Shown here piece after piece: positions 55,434 to 63,554 of a stretch of 64,000 nt of DNA (its first letter is position 1; each line of letters begins with the position of its first letter). The notes under the pieces were generated by a model that made no database searches, was not told the origin of the DNA, and saw nothing but the letters and a program-made list of their open reading frames with translations. A program made the position numbers and the translations under genes. Source of the stretch: Mesorhizobium sp. M2A.F.Ca.ET.046.03.2.1 (GTDB lineage: Bacteria; Pseudomonadota; Alphaproteobacteria; Rhizobiales; Rhizobiaceae); the NCBI RefSeq assembly GCF_003952425.1, contig NZ_CP034449.1, forward strand, positions 3,968,001 through 4,032,000, read 5' to 3'.

Positions 55434-56345
55434 TTACGCCGCCGGCTGCGCCTCGATGGTGCGCAGCGCCTGCATCTGACGCTTGGCGGCGGCCTTGACC
55501 GCGTCCTGCACCTTCTCGAAGGCGCGCACCTCGATCTGGCGCACGCGCTCGCGGCTGATGTCGAACTCGGCCGAGAGCTCTTCCAGGGTCAGCGGCTCTT
55601 CGGCAAGGCGGCGCGCCTCGAAGATGCGCCGCTCGCGGTCGTTGAGCACCGACAGAGCGCCCGACAGCATGGCGCGCCGGCTTTCCAGCTCGTCCTGCTC
55701 GATCAGCATCTCTTCCTGGCTTTCGTGGTCGTCGACCAGCCAGTCCTGCCATTCGCCAGACTCGCCCTCGCTCGCCCGGATCGGGGCGTTGAGCGAAGCG
55801 TCGCCCGACAGGCGGCGGTTCATCGACACCACTTCCGCCTCGGAAACGTTGAGGCGGGTGGCGATCTCGGCAATCTGGTCGGGCTTCAGGTCGCCATCAT
55901 CGAGCGCCTGGATCTTGCCCTTCACCTTGCGCAGGTTGAAGAACAGACGCTTCTGGTTGGCGGTGGTGCCCATCTTGACCAGGCTCCACGAGCGCAGGAT
56001 GTATTCCTGGATCGAGGCCTTGATCCACCACATGGCATAGGTGGCGAGCCGGAAACCACGCTCCGGTTCGAATTTCTTAACGGCCTGCATGAGGCCGACA
56101 TTGCCTTCCGAGATCACCTCGCCGATCGGCAGGCCGTAGCCGCGATAGCCCATGGCAATCTTGGCGACGAGCCGCAAATGGCTGGTGACGAGCTTGTGCG
56201 CAGCCGTGGTGTCCTGATGCTCGGCGTAGCGTTTCGCGAGCATGTACTCTTCCTGCGGCTGAAGCATCGGAAAGCGGCGGATTTCTTCCAGGTAACGGGC
56301 GAGACCGCCTTCACCGGAAACAATACTGGGTAATGATTGGGCCAT
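55434..56345 (-). CDS. rpoH: RNA polymerase sigma factor RpoH (sigma-32)
   Basis: A 303-residue heat-shock sigma factor. Region 2 contains LVTSHLRLVAKIAMGYRGYG, LPIGEVISEGNVGLMQAVKK and FEPERGFRLATYAMWWIKAS; the RpoH box is QKRLFFNLRK at 131-140; region 4 has LSVLNDRERRIFEARRLAEE and LEELSAEFDISRERVRQIEV. ATG at 56345 behind GGGGGCG. Upstream, TTCAACG-N15-CGTTGAA (56472-56500) is a possible control site. Rhizobia usually have more than one rpoH; this one is of the main type. Confidence 0.95.
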   Translation of the reverse strand: MAQSLPSIVSGEGGLARYLEEIRRFPMLQPQEEYMLAKRYAEHQDTTAAHKLVTSHLRLVAKIAMGYRGYGLPIGEVISEGNVGLMQAVKKFEPERGFRLATYAMWWIKASIQEYILRSWSLVKMGTTANQKRLFFNLRKVKGKIQALDDGDLKPDQIAEIATRLNVSEAEVVSMNRRLSGDASLNAPIRASEGESGEWQDWLVDDHESQEEMLIEQDELESRRAMLSGALSVLNDRERRIFEARRLAEEPLTLEELSAEFDISRERVRQIEVRAFEKVQDAVKAAAKRQMQALRTIEAQPAA

Positions 56346-56471
56346 GATAGCGCCCCCTCTCTCTTTGGAGTGGATGCCCCCGAAACGCGGCGGGCACACG
56401 TCACGGATGCCAAAGGCTCATCCGCGACAACTTCTGTATATAGGAACAAAACCAGAAAAGACAGGCATTTG

Positions 56472-56500
56472 TTCAACGCTAAACAGTCTGTCACGTTGAA
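56472..56500. promoter_or_regulatory. TTCAACG-N15-CGTTGAA inverted repeat upstream of rpoH
   Basis: Perfect 7-bp arms 15 nt apart, 127 bp before the rpoH start and within the gap to the rluD-type gene. Could be an operator or part of the rpoH leader; no linked regulator is seen. Confidence 0.4.
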
Positions 56501-56558
56501 GTGAACAACGCCGGTCAGGTTTTTTGATGGCTGGTTTGCAGCTTGTTGGCGGGTCGGT

Positions 56559-57623
56559 TCAAAGTTTTCGGAAGTCGACGACGAGTTCCTCCATGTCTCC
56601 CGGTATCGGCGCTTCGAACCTCATCGTTAGATGGGTGGTCGGGTGCTCGAATTCAAGGAGCCAGGCATGCAGGGCCTGCCGTGGAAAGGCTTTGACCTTG
56701 GTTTTCAAGGGTTCCGGCAGCCGGTTGGCTTTGGTGCGGAACGCCTGGCCGTAGTCCGGATCGCCGACAACCGGATGGCCGATATGGGCCATGTGGACGC
56801 GGATCTGGTGGGTGCGGCCGGTCTCCAGCCGGCATTCGACGAGGCTCGCGGTGGCGAAAGCCTGCTGTCCTTCGCCGAAGCGCTCGACGACGCTGAAATG
56901 AGTGACGGCATGGCGGGCATCGTCGCGGCCCTCGGGAACGACGGCACGGCGGACGCGGTCGGCGGCTCGGCCGAGATGGGCGTCGATCGTGCCGGTCGGC
57001 CGCTGCGGAATGCCCCAGACCAGCGCCAGATAGGCGCGTTCGAGATCGCCGGTGCGGCCGTGATCGGCAAAGGCTTCCGACAGGGCCTTATGCGCCCGGT
57101 CGGTCTTGGCCACCACCATGACGCCGCTGGTTTCCTTGTCCAACCGGTGGACGATACCAGGCCGTTTGACGCCGCCGATGCCGGACAGGCTGTCGCCGCA
57201 ATGATGGATCAGCGCATTGACCAGCGTGCCGGTCCAGTTGCCGGCGCCGGGATGCACGACCAGCCCCGCCGGCTTGTTGATCACGATCAGCTCGTCGTCC
57301 TCGTAGAGGATGTCGAGGGGAATGTCCTCGCCTTGCGGTTCGGCCGGCTCGGGCGCGGGCACCAGAATCTCGATCCGCTCACCGGCGATCAGCTTGCGCT
57401 TGGTTTCCAGCACCGGCTTGCCGGCGATGGAGACAGCCCCCTGTTTGATCAGCGCCTGCACGCGGCTGCGCGAAAGCTCCGGCCCGAGCCTGGCGGCGAG
57501 CCACTGGTCGAGGCGCTGCCCGGCGGCGTCGGCGCCGGCTTCGAGCGCGACGGCTTCGCCGGATTCCTCGTCCGCCGATTCGTCCTCTATCAATATCGGG
57601 GTCTCTTCGTTATGAGCGCTCAT
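56559..57623 (-). CDS. rluD: RluD-type 23S rRNA pseudouridine synthase
   Basis: A 354-residue RluA-family enzyme that turns uridines of 23S rRNA helix 69 into pseudouridine. An acidic N-tail leads to an S4 domain (about 35-90: QRLDQWLAARLGPELSRSRV, QALIKQGAVSIAGKPV), then ELIVINKPAGLVVHPGAGNW, GIVHRLDKETSGVMVVAKT with catalytic Asp 162, and ETGRTHQIRVHMAHIGHPVV. The RluD assignment against RluC rests on length and the S4 spacing. It lies upstream of rpoH on the same strand and divergent from the next gene. Confidence 0.9.
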   Translation of the reverse strand: MSAHNEETPILIEDESADEESGEAVALEAGADAAGQRLDQWLAARLGPELSRSRVQALIKQGAVSIAGKPVLETKRKLIAGERIEILVPAPEPAEPQGEDIPLDILYEDDELIVINKPAGLVVHPGAGNWTGTLVNALIHHCGDSLSGIGGVKRPGIVHRLDKETSGVMVVAKTDRAHKALSEAFADHGRTGDLERAYLALVWGIPQRPTGTIDAHLGRAADRVRRAVVPEGRDDARHAVTHFSVVERFGEGQQAFATASLVECRLETGRTHQIRVHMAHIGHPVVGDPDYGQAFRTKANRLPEPLKTKVKAFPRQALHAWLLEFEHPTTHLTMRFEAPIPGDMEELVVDFRKL

Positions 57624-57649
57624 CGAAACCCGTTGCGGATTGTTTAGCC

Positions 57650-58033
57650 ATGGCCCGGCCGGTCGCCGAAGAAGATGAGGAAAAGCCGCTCGACCCCGCG
57701 GCCGAGAATGTGCGCCGCAAGCTCGTCCGCTTCATGATCGTCAATCTCGGCCTTCTGTTCCTCGCCCTTATGGTGGTGATCGGCGCGCTTGTCTACAAAG
57801 CCCGCAACGCACCGGTGGCCGGATCAGCGCCTGCCGGCGATGTCCAGGTTCCGGCCGGCGCGTCGCTCTCCGGCGACATCGTGCTTCCCGTCGGCGCCAA
57901 GGTGGTCAGCCAGTCGCTCTCCGGCAACCGCCTGTCGATCGACACCGAGCTTGCCGACGGCAGCCGGTCGATCTTCGTCTACGACATCGCCGAGCGCCGC
58001 ATCATCGGCCAGTTCGCGATTCGCAACAAATGA
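57650..58033 (+). CDS. Membrane-anchored conserved protein (DUF6476-like)
   Basis: A 127-residue protein with one membrane segment (about 29-50: FMIVNLGLLFLALMVVIGAL) and a periplasmic domain of short beta strands (VQVPAGASLSGDIVLPVGAK, VVSQSLSGNRLSIDTELADG, SRSIFVYDIAERRIIGQFAI). The cytoplasmic N-tail is acidic. This order of segments is typical of a small alphaproteobacterial family found next to rluD; function unknown. Its stop overlaps the VOC gene start by 4 bp. Confidence 0.78.
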   Translation: MARPVAEEDEEKPLDPAAENVRRKLVRFMIVNLGLLFLALMVVIGALVYKARNAPVAGSAPAGDVQVPAGASLSGDIVLPVGAKVVSQSLSGNRLSIDTELADGSRSIFVYDIAERRIIGQFAIRNK

Positions 58034-58443
58034 GCGGCTTTGCCGAACGCCGCAGCGTTGCGACCGTCGCGCTCGTCGTCGGCAATTACGACGAGGCGGT
58101 TCGCTGGTATGTCGAGCGGCTCGGCTTCGTGCTCATCGAGGATGTCGACCTTGGCGGCGGCAAGCGCTGGGTCACCGTCGCGCCGGCCAAGGGCCAGGGC
58201 GCGCGGCTGCTCCTGGCTGAAGCTTCCGGCGAGGAGCAGGCCAGCCGCATCGGCAACCAGACCGGCGGCCGGGTTTTTCTCTTTCTCGAGACCGACGATT
58301 TTTCCCGCGACCACCAGGCGATGCTGGCGAAAGGCGTCGAGTTCCGCGAGGCGCCGCGCCACGAAGCCTATGGCACGGTGGCGGTGTTCTCCGATCTTCA
58401 TGGCAATCTCTGGGACCTGATCGAGCCGAAACGGCAGTCCTGA
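58030..58443 (+). CDS. VOC family protein (glyoxalase/bleomycin resistance fold)
   Basis: A 137-residue protein with two beta-alpha-beta-beta-beta units. VATVALVVGNYDEAVRWYVE, RLGFVLIEDVDLGGGKRWVT form the first; RVFLFLETDDFSRDHQAMLA, GVEFREAPRHEAYGTVAVFS and DLHGNLWDLIEPK the second. The ending D.(H/Y)GN.WDL is the typical metal-side motif with Glu. It overlaps the previous gene by 4 bp and is translationally coupled. Likely a small-molecule lyase, dioxygenase or binding protein; substrate unknown. Confidence 0.88.
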   Translation: MSGFAERRSVATVALVVGNYDEAVRWYVERLGFVLIEDVDLGGGKRWVTVAPAKGQGARLLLAEASGEEQASRIGNQTGGRVFLFLETDDFSRDHQAMLAKGVEFREAPRHEAYGTVAVFSDLHGNLWDLIEPKRQS

Positions 58444-58528
58444 CACAGCCAATCCGTAAAGTGGTTCAGGCGTCAGAAACCCCAGTTGCTTTTTCCCGGC
58501 CGCCAGCCTATGTAGCCGGTTCTTGAGC

Positions 58529-58603
58529 GCGCCCATCGTCTAGCGGTCAGGACACCGCCCTCTCACGGCGGGAACAGGGGTTCGATTCCCCTTGGGCGTA
58601 CCA
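58529..58603 (+). tRNA. tRNA-Glu (anticodon CTC)
   Basis: 75 nt including an encoded CCA. The acceptor stem pairs GCGCCCA with TGGGCGT (first pair G-T). The anticodon arm is CCGCC-CTCTCAC-GGCGG, placing CTC at positions 34-36; the T arm has GGTTCGATTCC. The 3' end is a common site of integration for mobile elements, and an element-like module begins right after it. Confidence 0.95.
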
Positions 58604-58754
58604 AGCTTCTCCCCTTAGATTCCTTGGCTTTGCGGCGAATGAGCGTTGTCGCGCAGAGTTTTCGTTGTCGATTTCGTTGCTTCGGGATTCGGTGGATATG
58701 GCAAGCCCGATCAGGAGATCGCCCGATTCTGTATGACATAAAATATTGATTTGG

Positions 58755-58783
58755 TTGACTTATATGGCACGGGCCGATATCGT
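58755..58783 (+). promoter_or_regulatory. Candidate promoter of the tRNA-Glu-linked module
   Basis: TTGACT (58755-58760) and TATCGT (58778-58783) are 17 nt apart. The surrounding 260-bp region after the tRNA is clearly more AT-rich (AAATATTGATTTGG, TTATATGG) than the chromosome around it. It would drive the first small HTH gene at 58868. Confidence 0.45.
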
Positions 58784-58867
58784 AGTAGACAACTGGCCGC
58801 TGGTGAAACGGATGACTCGGATTCTGGCCAATCAACGTGAGCAGCACGCTCCGAGCCGAGGTCATCC

Positions 58868-59065
58868 ATGGGCATCCAGCACAGTACTCACTCCCCTGCA
58901 GTTCTGACGGTCAGCGAAACAGCGGTCTATTTTCGCATCAGCCGCGCGTCAGTTTGGCGGCTTCTCCGCACAGGCCAATTGAAGAAAGTTCGCATCGGCG
59001 GGCGGACGCTTGTCCGTCGCGTCGATGCCGACGCCTTCCTGGAAAGCTGCGTCGGTGCCGCATGA
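58868..59065 (+). CDS. Small helix-turn-helix (excisionase-type) protein
   Basis: A 65-residue protein with the MerR-like excisionase fold: LTVSETAVYFRISRASVWRL, LRTGQLKKVRIGGRTLVRRV, DADAFLESCVG. The order HTH - wing (GGRTLV) is that of Xis/AlpA-like factors that direct excision or repress element genes. The ATG at 58868 begins a chain of coupled genes; its TGA overlaps the next ATG by 4 bp. Proximity to the tRNA supports a role in the recombination or control of an integrated element. Confidence 0.85.
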   Translation: MGIQHSTHSPAVLTVSETAVYFRISRASVWRLLRTGQLKKVRIGGRTLVRRVDADAFLESCVGAA

Positions 59066-59904
59066 TTGCGCTCGACCATCTTGAATTGCGGAGCCAGCGA
59101 GAGCGCCCCGACCACCCGGATCGGTACGACGATCCCAATCCCACGAGCCTTCTCGCATTCCTGGTCGAAGGCTTTCGCCGCGCAAACGAAATGGTCGCGC
59201 CCTCGCCTTGGGCGGGACCGGTTGAGATCGACCCCTCTTATCTGGTTTCGATCCGCAACGTGCTGACCGATCTCAACGCGTTTGCCGCGGTCATCGACCA
59301 CACGCTGAGAACGAAGGCTCTTGCGTTGATGGCGGCTGCAGGCGTGTCGGGTGCCGCTGCCGAGCCGGTTGTTGATGAACTGGTAAGAGGCTGGCGCTAC
59401 CAGCAGGTGGCCTGCGAGCTTTTGGCGAAGGATCGAACGATCTCGCAGAGCAAATACTTCTCCCCCGCGGCCCGTGTGATTGCGTCCGTCACGATGCTGT
59501 TGGAAAGCGAACTCGGCGCAATAAAGCCGACGCCTCTCTATGGCGAGACGGCGAGCCTCCTGAACCTCGGCATTCCAAAGAATGAGCGGGGATTAAAGGG
59601 CCGTCACATGCGCGCCGGTGTGAATCGTTGGAAGAGAGACTTGCTTGCGGCGGTCAACCGTAGACGGCGCGACTGCATCGCCGCGGACGATTTCATTCGG
59701 CTCGAGCTCCAGTACATCACCGGCACCGTCCGCGGTTTGCTGGTTTTGTGGCAACAAGCGCCCGGTGTCGAGCGCTTCAAGCGCGCCGGCCGCGGCGCCG
59801 CACTTGCCAGGTCGATCGACGAACAGGACTGCATCTCCTATCGCATCGGCAAGACCGACGACCAGCCGTTGAGCCTTCGGAAATTGTACGATTGCCGCCG
59901 CTAA
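59062..59904 (+). CDS. Unknown 280-residue protein of the element
   Basis: MIALDHLELRSQRERPDHPD opens the protein, overlapping the HTH gene stop by 4 bp. I see no known motif. Helical stretches include LLAFLVEGFRRANEMVAPSP, SYLVSIRNVLTDLNAFAAVI and RVIASVTMLLESELGAI; a basic patch (RAGVNRWKRDLLAAVNRRRR) is near residue 190-210. It has no membrane segment or signal. It could bind DNA. Its place between the HTH gene and the primase-type gene suggests a role in replication or control of the element, but this is inference. Confidence 0.75.
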   Translation: MIALDHLELRSQRERPDHPDRYDDPNPTSLLAFLVEGFRRANEMVAPSPWAGPVEIDPSYLVSIRNVLTDLNAFAAVIDHTLRTKALALMAAAGVSGAAAEPVVDELVRGWRYQQVACELLAKDRTISQSKYFSPAARVIASVTMLLESELGAIKPTPLYGETASLLNLGIPKNERGLKGRHMRAGVNRWKRDLLAAVNRRRRDCIAADDFIRLELQYITGTVRGLLVLWQQAPGVERFKRAGRGAALARSIDEQDCISYRIGKTDDQPLSLRKLYDCRR

Positions 59905-59972
59905 AATCGCAGTCGCATCGCACAAAGAACACCACGACAATCGGCCACGACCAACCAGCCAAAGGGAAAACC

Positions 59973-60221
59973 ATGCGCAGAGAACCGTCAATCGAGCCAC
60001 CCGTGTTCATGACCGTGAGAGAAGCCGCGACACGTGCCAAACGCTCGACGAGTTGGATCCGGGAGTGGATCGCTTGCGGGCAATTGCACGCCGAGCGTCG
60101 TGGCGGCGGCCGGCTTTATGTTGACCAAGCTGACGTCGATGAGATCGTTGCGAAGACGGCCCGCCGGCGCCCGCGGCTGCCCGTCCCGTATCTGCGCTTG
60201 GTTGTCGACAACACCCAGTAA
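59973..60221 (+). CDS. Second small helix-turn-helix (excisionase-like) protein
   Basis: An 82-residue protein: FMTVREAATRAKRSTSWIRE, WIACGQLHAERRGGGRLYVD and QADVDEIVAKTARRRP. The HTH plus wing (RRGGGRLYVD) is again MerR/Xis-like, but the body differs from the first copy. The C-terminus is basic (RRRPRLPVPYLRLVVDN). GGGAAAACC precedes the ATG. Two such factors in one small module is unusual. Confidence 0.78.
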   Translation: MRREPSIEPPVFMTVREAATRAKRSTSWIREWIACGQLHAERRGGGRLYVDQADVDEIVAKTARRRPRLPVPYLRLVVDNTQ

Positions 60222-60275
60222 AACGAAAAGGCCCGGTCGATCCTGGCAGATCGCACCGAGCCCGAAGAAAGGTAT

Positions 60276-63200
60276 TTGGACCCCGTGACCATACCCCAAA
60301 AAGCCTTCACCGCGCAACCCGAAAGGCCCAATTGGGAGCGAGCGCGCGAACTAGCTCGAGCACCGAACGTCAGCGATCTAGACCGGCTGTTGGCCGGTGG
60401 CTACGCCACGATGCTGCGGCCAGCCGCGCCCCCCGGAGCTACTTGCACATTTTGGGACCGGGCCAAGGGCGGCCTTGTCGATCGCATCAGCGACGGCAAA
60501 ATCCCATCTCAATTCAAGAACGGGAAATGGGTCGGGTTCAAGGACTGGCGAAACGCGCCAGTCGCACAAGCCGACATAGTCGAATGGAAGCATTGGACAG
60601 GTCCGGTTAATTGGTGCGTCGTCACTGGTGAAATCGGGGTCTTCGATCTCGACATCAAAATCGGGCCGACGGAGACGGGACCGGCTGCCGATCGCGCCGG
60701 GCTGTTCATCGCCGAGATCAAAACGGCAATCGCGCGGGCAGTCGGCATGACAGTGGAGCGCCTTCCGTTACGGTGGCGCGACAACTCTACAAGCTGTGCC
60801 GTGTTCGTCCGACTGACCAAGCCGTTCGACAAGGACAATCGGCCATTCGTGGATCCGGAAGGAGGCAAACACGCCGTAGAATTTCTTGCTGCAGGCCAGC
60901 AAGTCGTCGTGGCTGGGACGCACACGTCGGGCGCCAAGCTCAACTGCTCTTTGCTAGACACGCCGTTCAGCGCCTTGCCGTTGCTCGAACCGGAAGACCT
61001 AGACCGCGCATTTGACGAGATATCCGCCGCGGCTACCCGTCTAGGCTACGCCGTTCCAGCTCCAGCTTCAAAGCAGAAGGTCGCAGGCGCCACAGGGGCG
61101 CCGTACACCTCGGGGGATGCCGTCTTGCGCGCGGTCATGGCCCGTCGATCGGAGTGGCTACCGTCGGTCGTCCCCGTGGTGCCGGGCGATCATGATGAGT
61201 GGCGTGTCTCTTCTGCCGATCTCGATCGCGACCTGGAGGAAGATTTGTCGATCTATCCTGACGGGATCTTCGACCACGGCACCGAGCGCAAGCATTCGCC
61301 TGCATCACTGATCCGCGAATTCGGTAACATCGATGAGGCCGGCGACATAACCTTCGGCGGATCGCCGATCTACGGGCCTGATTTTGCGGTCGTGGGCGAG
61401 ATTGGCACAGACCTCAGGCGCCCGACCGAACGGGAGGCGTTGACGTGGCTCTGCCGCCAGTTGGCCGGAGACCAATTTCCCGAGTTCGGTGAAGGCGCGA
61501 CGTGGAAATCAGCGTTGCCGACCGTCGCGCGTGCAGTTGGGCTACGCTGGACCGCGCTGGTGGTGGCCCGTTGGTTCGAATATGGCGTGGACGACGGTCC
61601 CGCAGGATGGGGACCGGAAAAGCTGGTCGAGCAGGCCGATACGCTGTCGGCCATGGAAGCAATAAATCCGGCTGCCTTTGCGCAGCTTGATTTCTGGCAT
61701 GAAGTTGATCTTCGGCAGATCGTCGGCGACCGGCGCGCCGCTGTAGCCGCGGAAGCTCCCGAGCCGGCGGCACCTGATCCTGCCGACGACGATCTGCCGG
61801 AGCCGCTGGACATCTTTGCGCAGAACGATCCGGCGGACCTGTCGACCTTGCCGCCCAACTGCCTGCCTGAAATGCTCCATCGATGGGTTCGCAGCGAAAG
61901 CCGCCGTAAGGGCACACCGGAGAGCTTTGCTGCGATTGCCGCCGTTGCGGTCGCATCGGCCGCGATTGGAGCGTCCGCCAGGATCCAGATCCGCAAGTTC
62001 GATACCGGATTTACGCAGCCCGCGGGGCTGTGGGCCTGCATCATCGCGGCACCCGGCAGCGCGAAGTCGCCGATCATCAAGGCCGCCGAGAAGCCTCTGC
62101 GCAACCTCGATGCAGAGTGGCATCGCGTTTGGAAGCTCGAGCACGACATGTGGGAGACGGCCAACCAAGCATATAAGAGCCGGCGGAAAGATGCTCTGCC
62201 CCCTGGAACCGAACCTATCCAACGGCGGTGTGTGGTAGACGATGTGACGTTGGAGAAGCAGGTCCAACTGCACGCTCACAATCCGCGGGGGCTGATGCGC
62301 TCGCCTGACGAGCTCATGAGCCTCTTCGGGTCGTTGGGCGCGTACAAGCGGAACGGCGATGGCGATCGAAGTCAAGCGCTTCGCCTATTCGATGGCTCGG
62401 CAATTTCGGTCGATCGAGTAAACGGCGGCTCCATCCGCGCCGACAGTGCGCTGATGACCGTCCTCGCCAGTTCCCAGCCGCTGAAGATCGCCGAGATGGC
62501 CCGGAACCTTGGCGCCGATGGAATGCTTCAGCGCTTCACGTTCATCCTTGATGACGACGTCGACCGACACGGGATTGATGAACCGCCGGACGAAGAAGCG
62601 GCTGCGGCGTATGCGAGGGCCATCCAGATGCTGGCCTCGAACCAACCTACCGACGGAACACCGATCCGCATGGCTTCCGAAGCCCAAATTGCATTTGACG
62701 CTGCTGCCGAGCAGATCGCAAGGCTGAAGAACGCGCCCGGCCTGTCGGCCGCCTGGCAGGGGCATGTCGCAAAGTTCGGCATGATCCTGCCGCGCATCGT
62801 CCTTGTGTTTCACGGCCTCGAGGCGGCCTTTCGGTCGAGTGGTTCGCTCCCGCCGACGGTTTCGCTCGGCACGGTGGAAAAGGCCGTCTTATTCAGTCGC
62901 TTCGTGCTCCGGCATTCGATGGCGTTTTACTCGCGATATTTCGAGCCAAACACCGAGGCGGCGGACGCCCGTGGTGTGGCCGGGTATTTGCTGACCAAGC
63001 CGGATCGGACGACGTTGTCGCGCCGGATGATCTACGACGCGCGCACTGAACTCCGCGACCGGCGGCGCCTGTTTGCGGCAATGGCAGAGCTCGAAACAGC
63101 AAACTGGATCGCGGTCAGCAAGCGAGATCAGGATGGCCCATCTGAATGGCGCGTTAACGCCCGGATCCATCAGAGGTTTGAATCGCAAGCAGTGCGAGAG

Positions 63201-63305
63201 AAAGCAGAGCGCGCATCAAGGCGGAAGGCAATCGCTGCGGCCGGCGAAGCCCGTAAATGGTTAAATTCGGACAAATTGTCCGGTGGAGTCAGTCATGACG
63301 AGTGA
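60276..63305 (+). CDS. Primase-polymerase/DUF3987 replication protein of the element
   Basis: A 1009-residue protein. The N-terminal third resembles a bifunctional primase-polymerase domain: VGFKDWRNAPVAQADIVEWK, VVTGEIGVFDLDIKIGP with catalytic-type Asp-Leu-Asp, and AVEFLAAGQQVVVAGTHTSG. The rest is a DUF3987 ATPase: SFAAIAAVAVASAAIGASAR, a P-loop APGSAKSPIIKAAEKPL in which the usual GxGKS reads GSAKS, DELMSLFGSLGAYKRNGD, and SALMTVLASSQPLKIAEMAR. Such fusions replicate plasmids and integrated elements. Start is TTG at 60276 or GTG at 60285. Confidence 0.88.
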   Translation: MDPVTIPQKAFTAQPERPNWERARELARAPNVSDLDRLLAGGYATMLRPAAPPGATCTFWDRAKGGLVDRISDGKIPSQFKNGKWVGFKDWRNAPVAQADIVEWKHWTGPVNWCVVTGEIGVFDLDIKIGPTETGPAADRAGLFIAEIKTAIARAVGMTVERLPLRWRDNSTSCAVFVRLTKPFDKDNRPFVDPEGGKHAVEFLAAGQQVVVAGTHTSGAKLNCSLLDTPFSALPLLEPEDLDRAFDEISAAATRLGYAVPAPASKQKVAGATGAPYTSGDAVLRAVMARRSEWLPSVVPVVPGDHDEWRVSSADLDRDLEEDLSIYPDGIFDHGTERKHSPASLIREFGNIDEAGDITFGGSPIYGPDFAVVGEIGTDLRRPTEREALTWLCRQLAGDQFPEFGEGATWKSALPTVARAVGLRWTALVVARWFEYGVDDGPAGWGPEKLVEQADTLSAMEAINPAAFAQLDFWHEVDLRQIVGDRRAAVAAEAPEPAAPDPADDDLPEPLDIFAQNDPADLSTLPPNCLPEMLHRWVRSESRRKGTPESFAAIAAVAVASAAIGASARIQIRKFDTGFTQPAGLWACIIAAPGSAKSPIIKAAEKPLRNLDAEWHRVWKLEHDMWETANQAYKSRRKDALPPGTEPIQRRCVVDDVTLEKQVQLHAHNPRGLMRSPDELMSLFGSLGAYKRNGDGDRSQALRLFDGSAISVDRVNGGSIRADSALMTVLASSQPLKIAEMARNLGADGMLQRFTFILDDDVDRHGIDEPPDEEAAAAYARAIQMLASNQPTDGTPIRMASEAQIAFDAAAEQIARLKNAPGLSAAWQGHVAKFGMILPRIVLVFHGLEAAFRSSGSLPPTVSLGTVEKAVLFSRFVLRHSMAFYSRYFEPNTEAADARGVAGYLLTKPDRTTLSRRMIYDARTELRDRRRLFAAMAELETANWIAVSKRDQDGPSEWRVNARIHQRFESQAVREKAERASRRKAIAAAGEARKWLNSDKLSGGVSHDE

Positions 63306-63532
63306 GCGTGCGGCAACTGCGGCTTGCGTGTGCGAAGAACCAGATACCATTCTGCTTCTTTTCTATACCACCCGCTCTACCCCATGGTCCCTCCCACTTA
63401 TGCGCGCGCAAGCCGCATTTCCCGCCGCGGGGATGGGAGGACAATCTGTCTTTGGCGTGGCGGGACAACAGTACCCAGATGGCGGATATCGTCGCGAGGA
63501 AGCAACGGCTTTTTCGGCGATACCTCACGTGA
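63302..63532 (+). CDS. Possible small element protein
   Basis: A 76-codon frame that starts GTG inside the stop region of the DUF3987 gene (GTGA overlap). The product begins VSVRQLRLACAKNQIPFCFF and ends WRDNSTQMADIVARKQRLFR. No known motif. The overlap suggests coupled translation, but the other plus frame from ATG 63295 is equally open, so the reading is uncertain. Confidence 0.35.
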   Translation: MSVRQLRLACAKNQIPFCFFSIPPALPHGPSHLCARKPHFPPRGWEDNLSLAWRDNSTQMADIVARKQRLFRRYLT

Positions 63533-63554
63533 GCGTGCAATGGGAATTGCGGTC

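Noticed and set aside
54055..55752. Open minus-strand frame of 565 codons over zapA, the peroxiredoxin and the rpoH end
   Set aside because: It crosses three well-supported genes and a repeat; such long antisense frames are common at this GC content.
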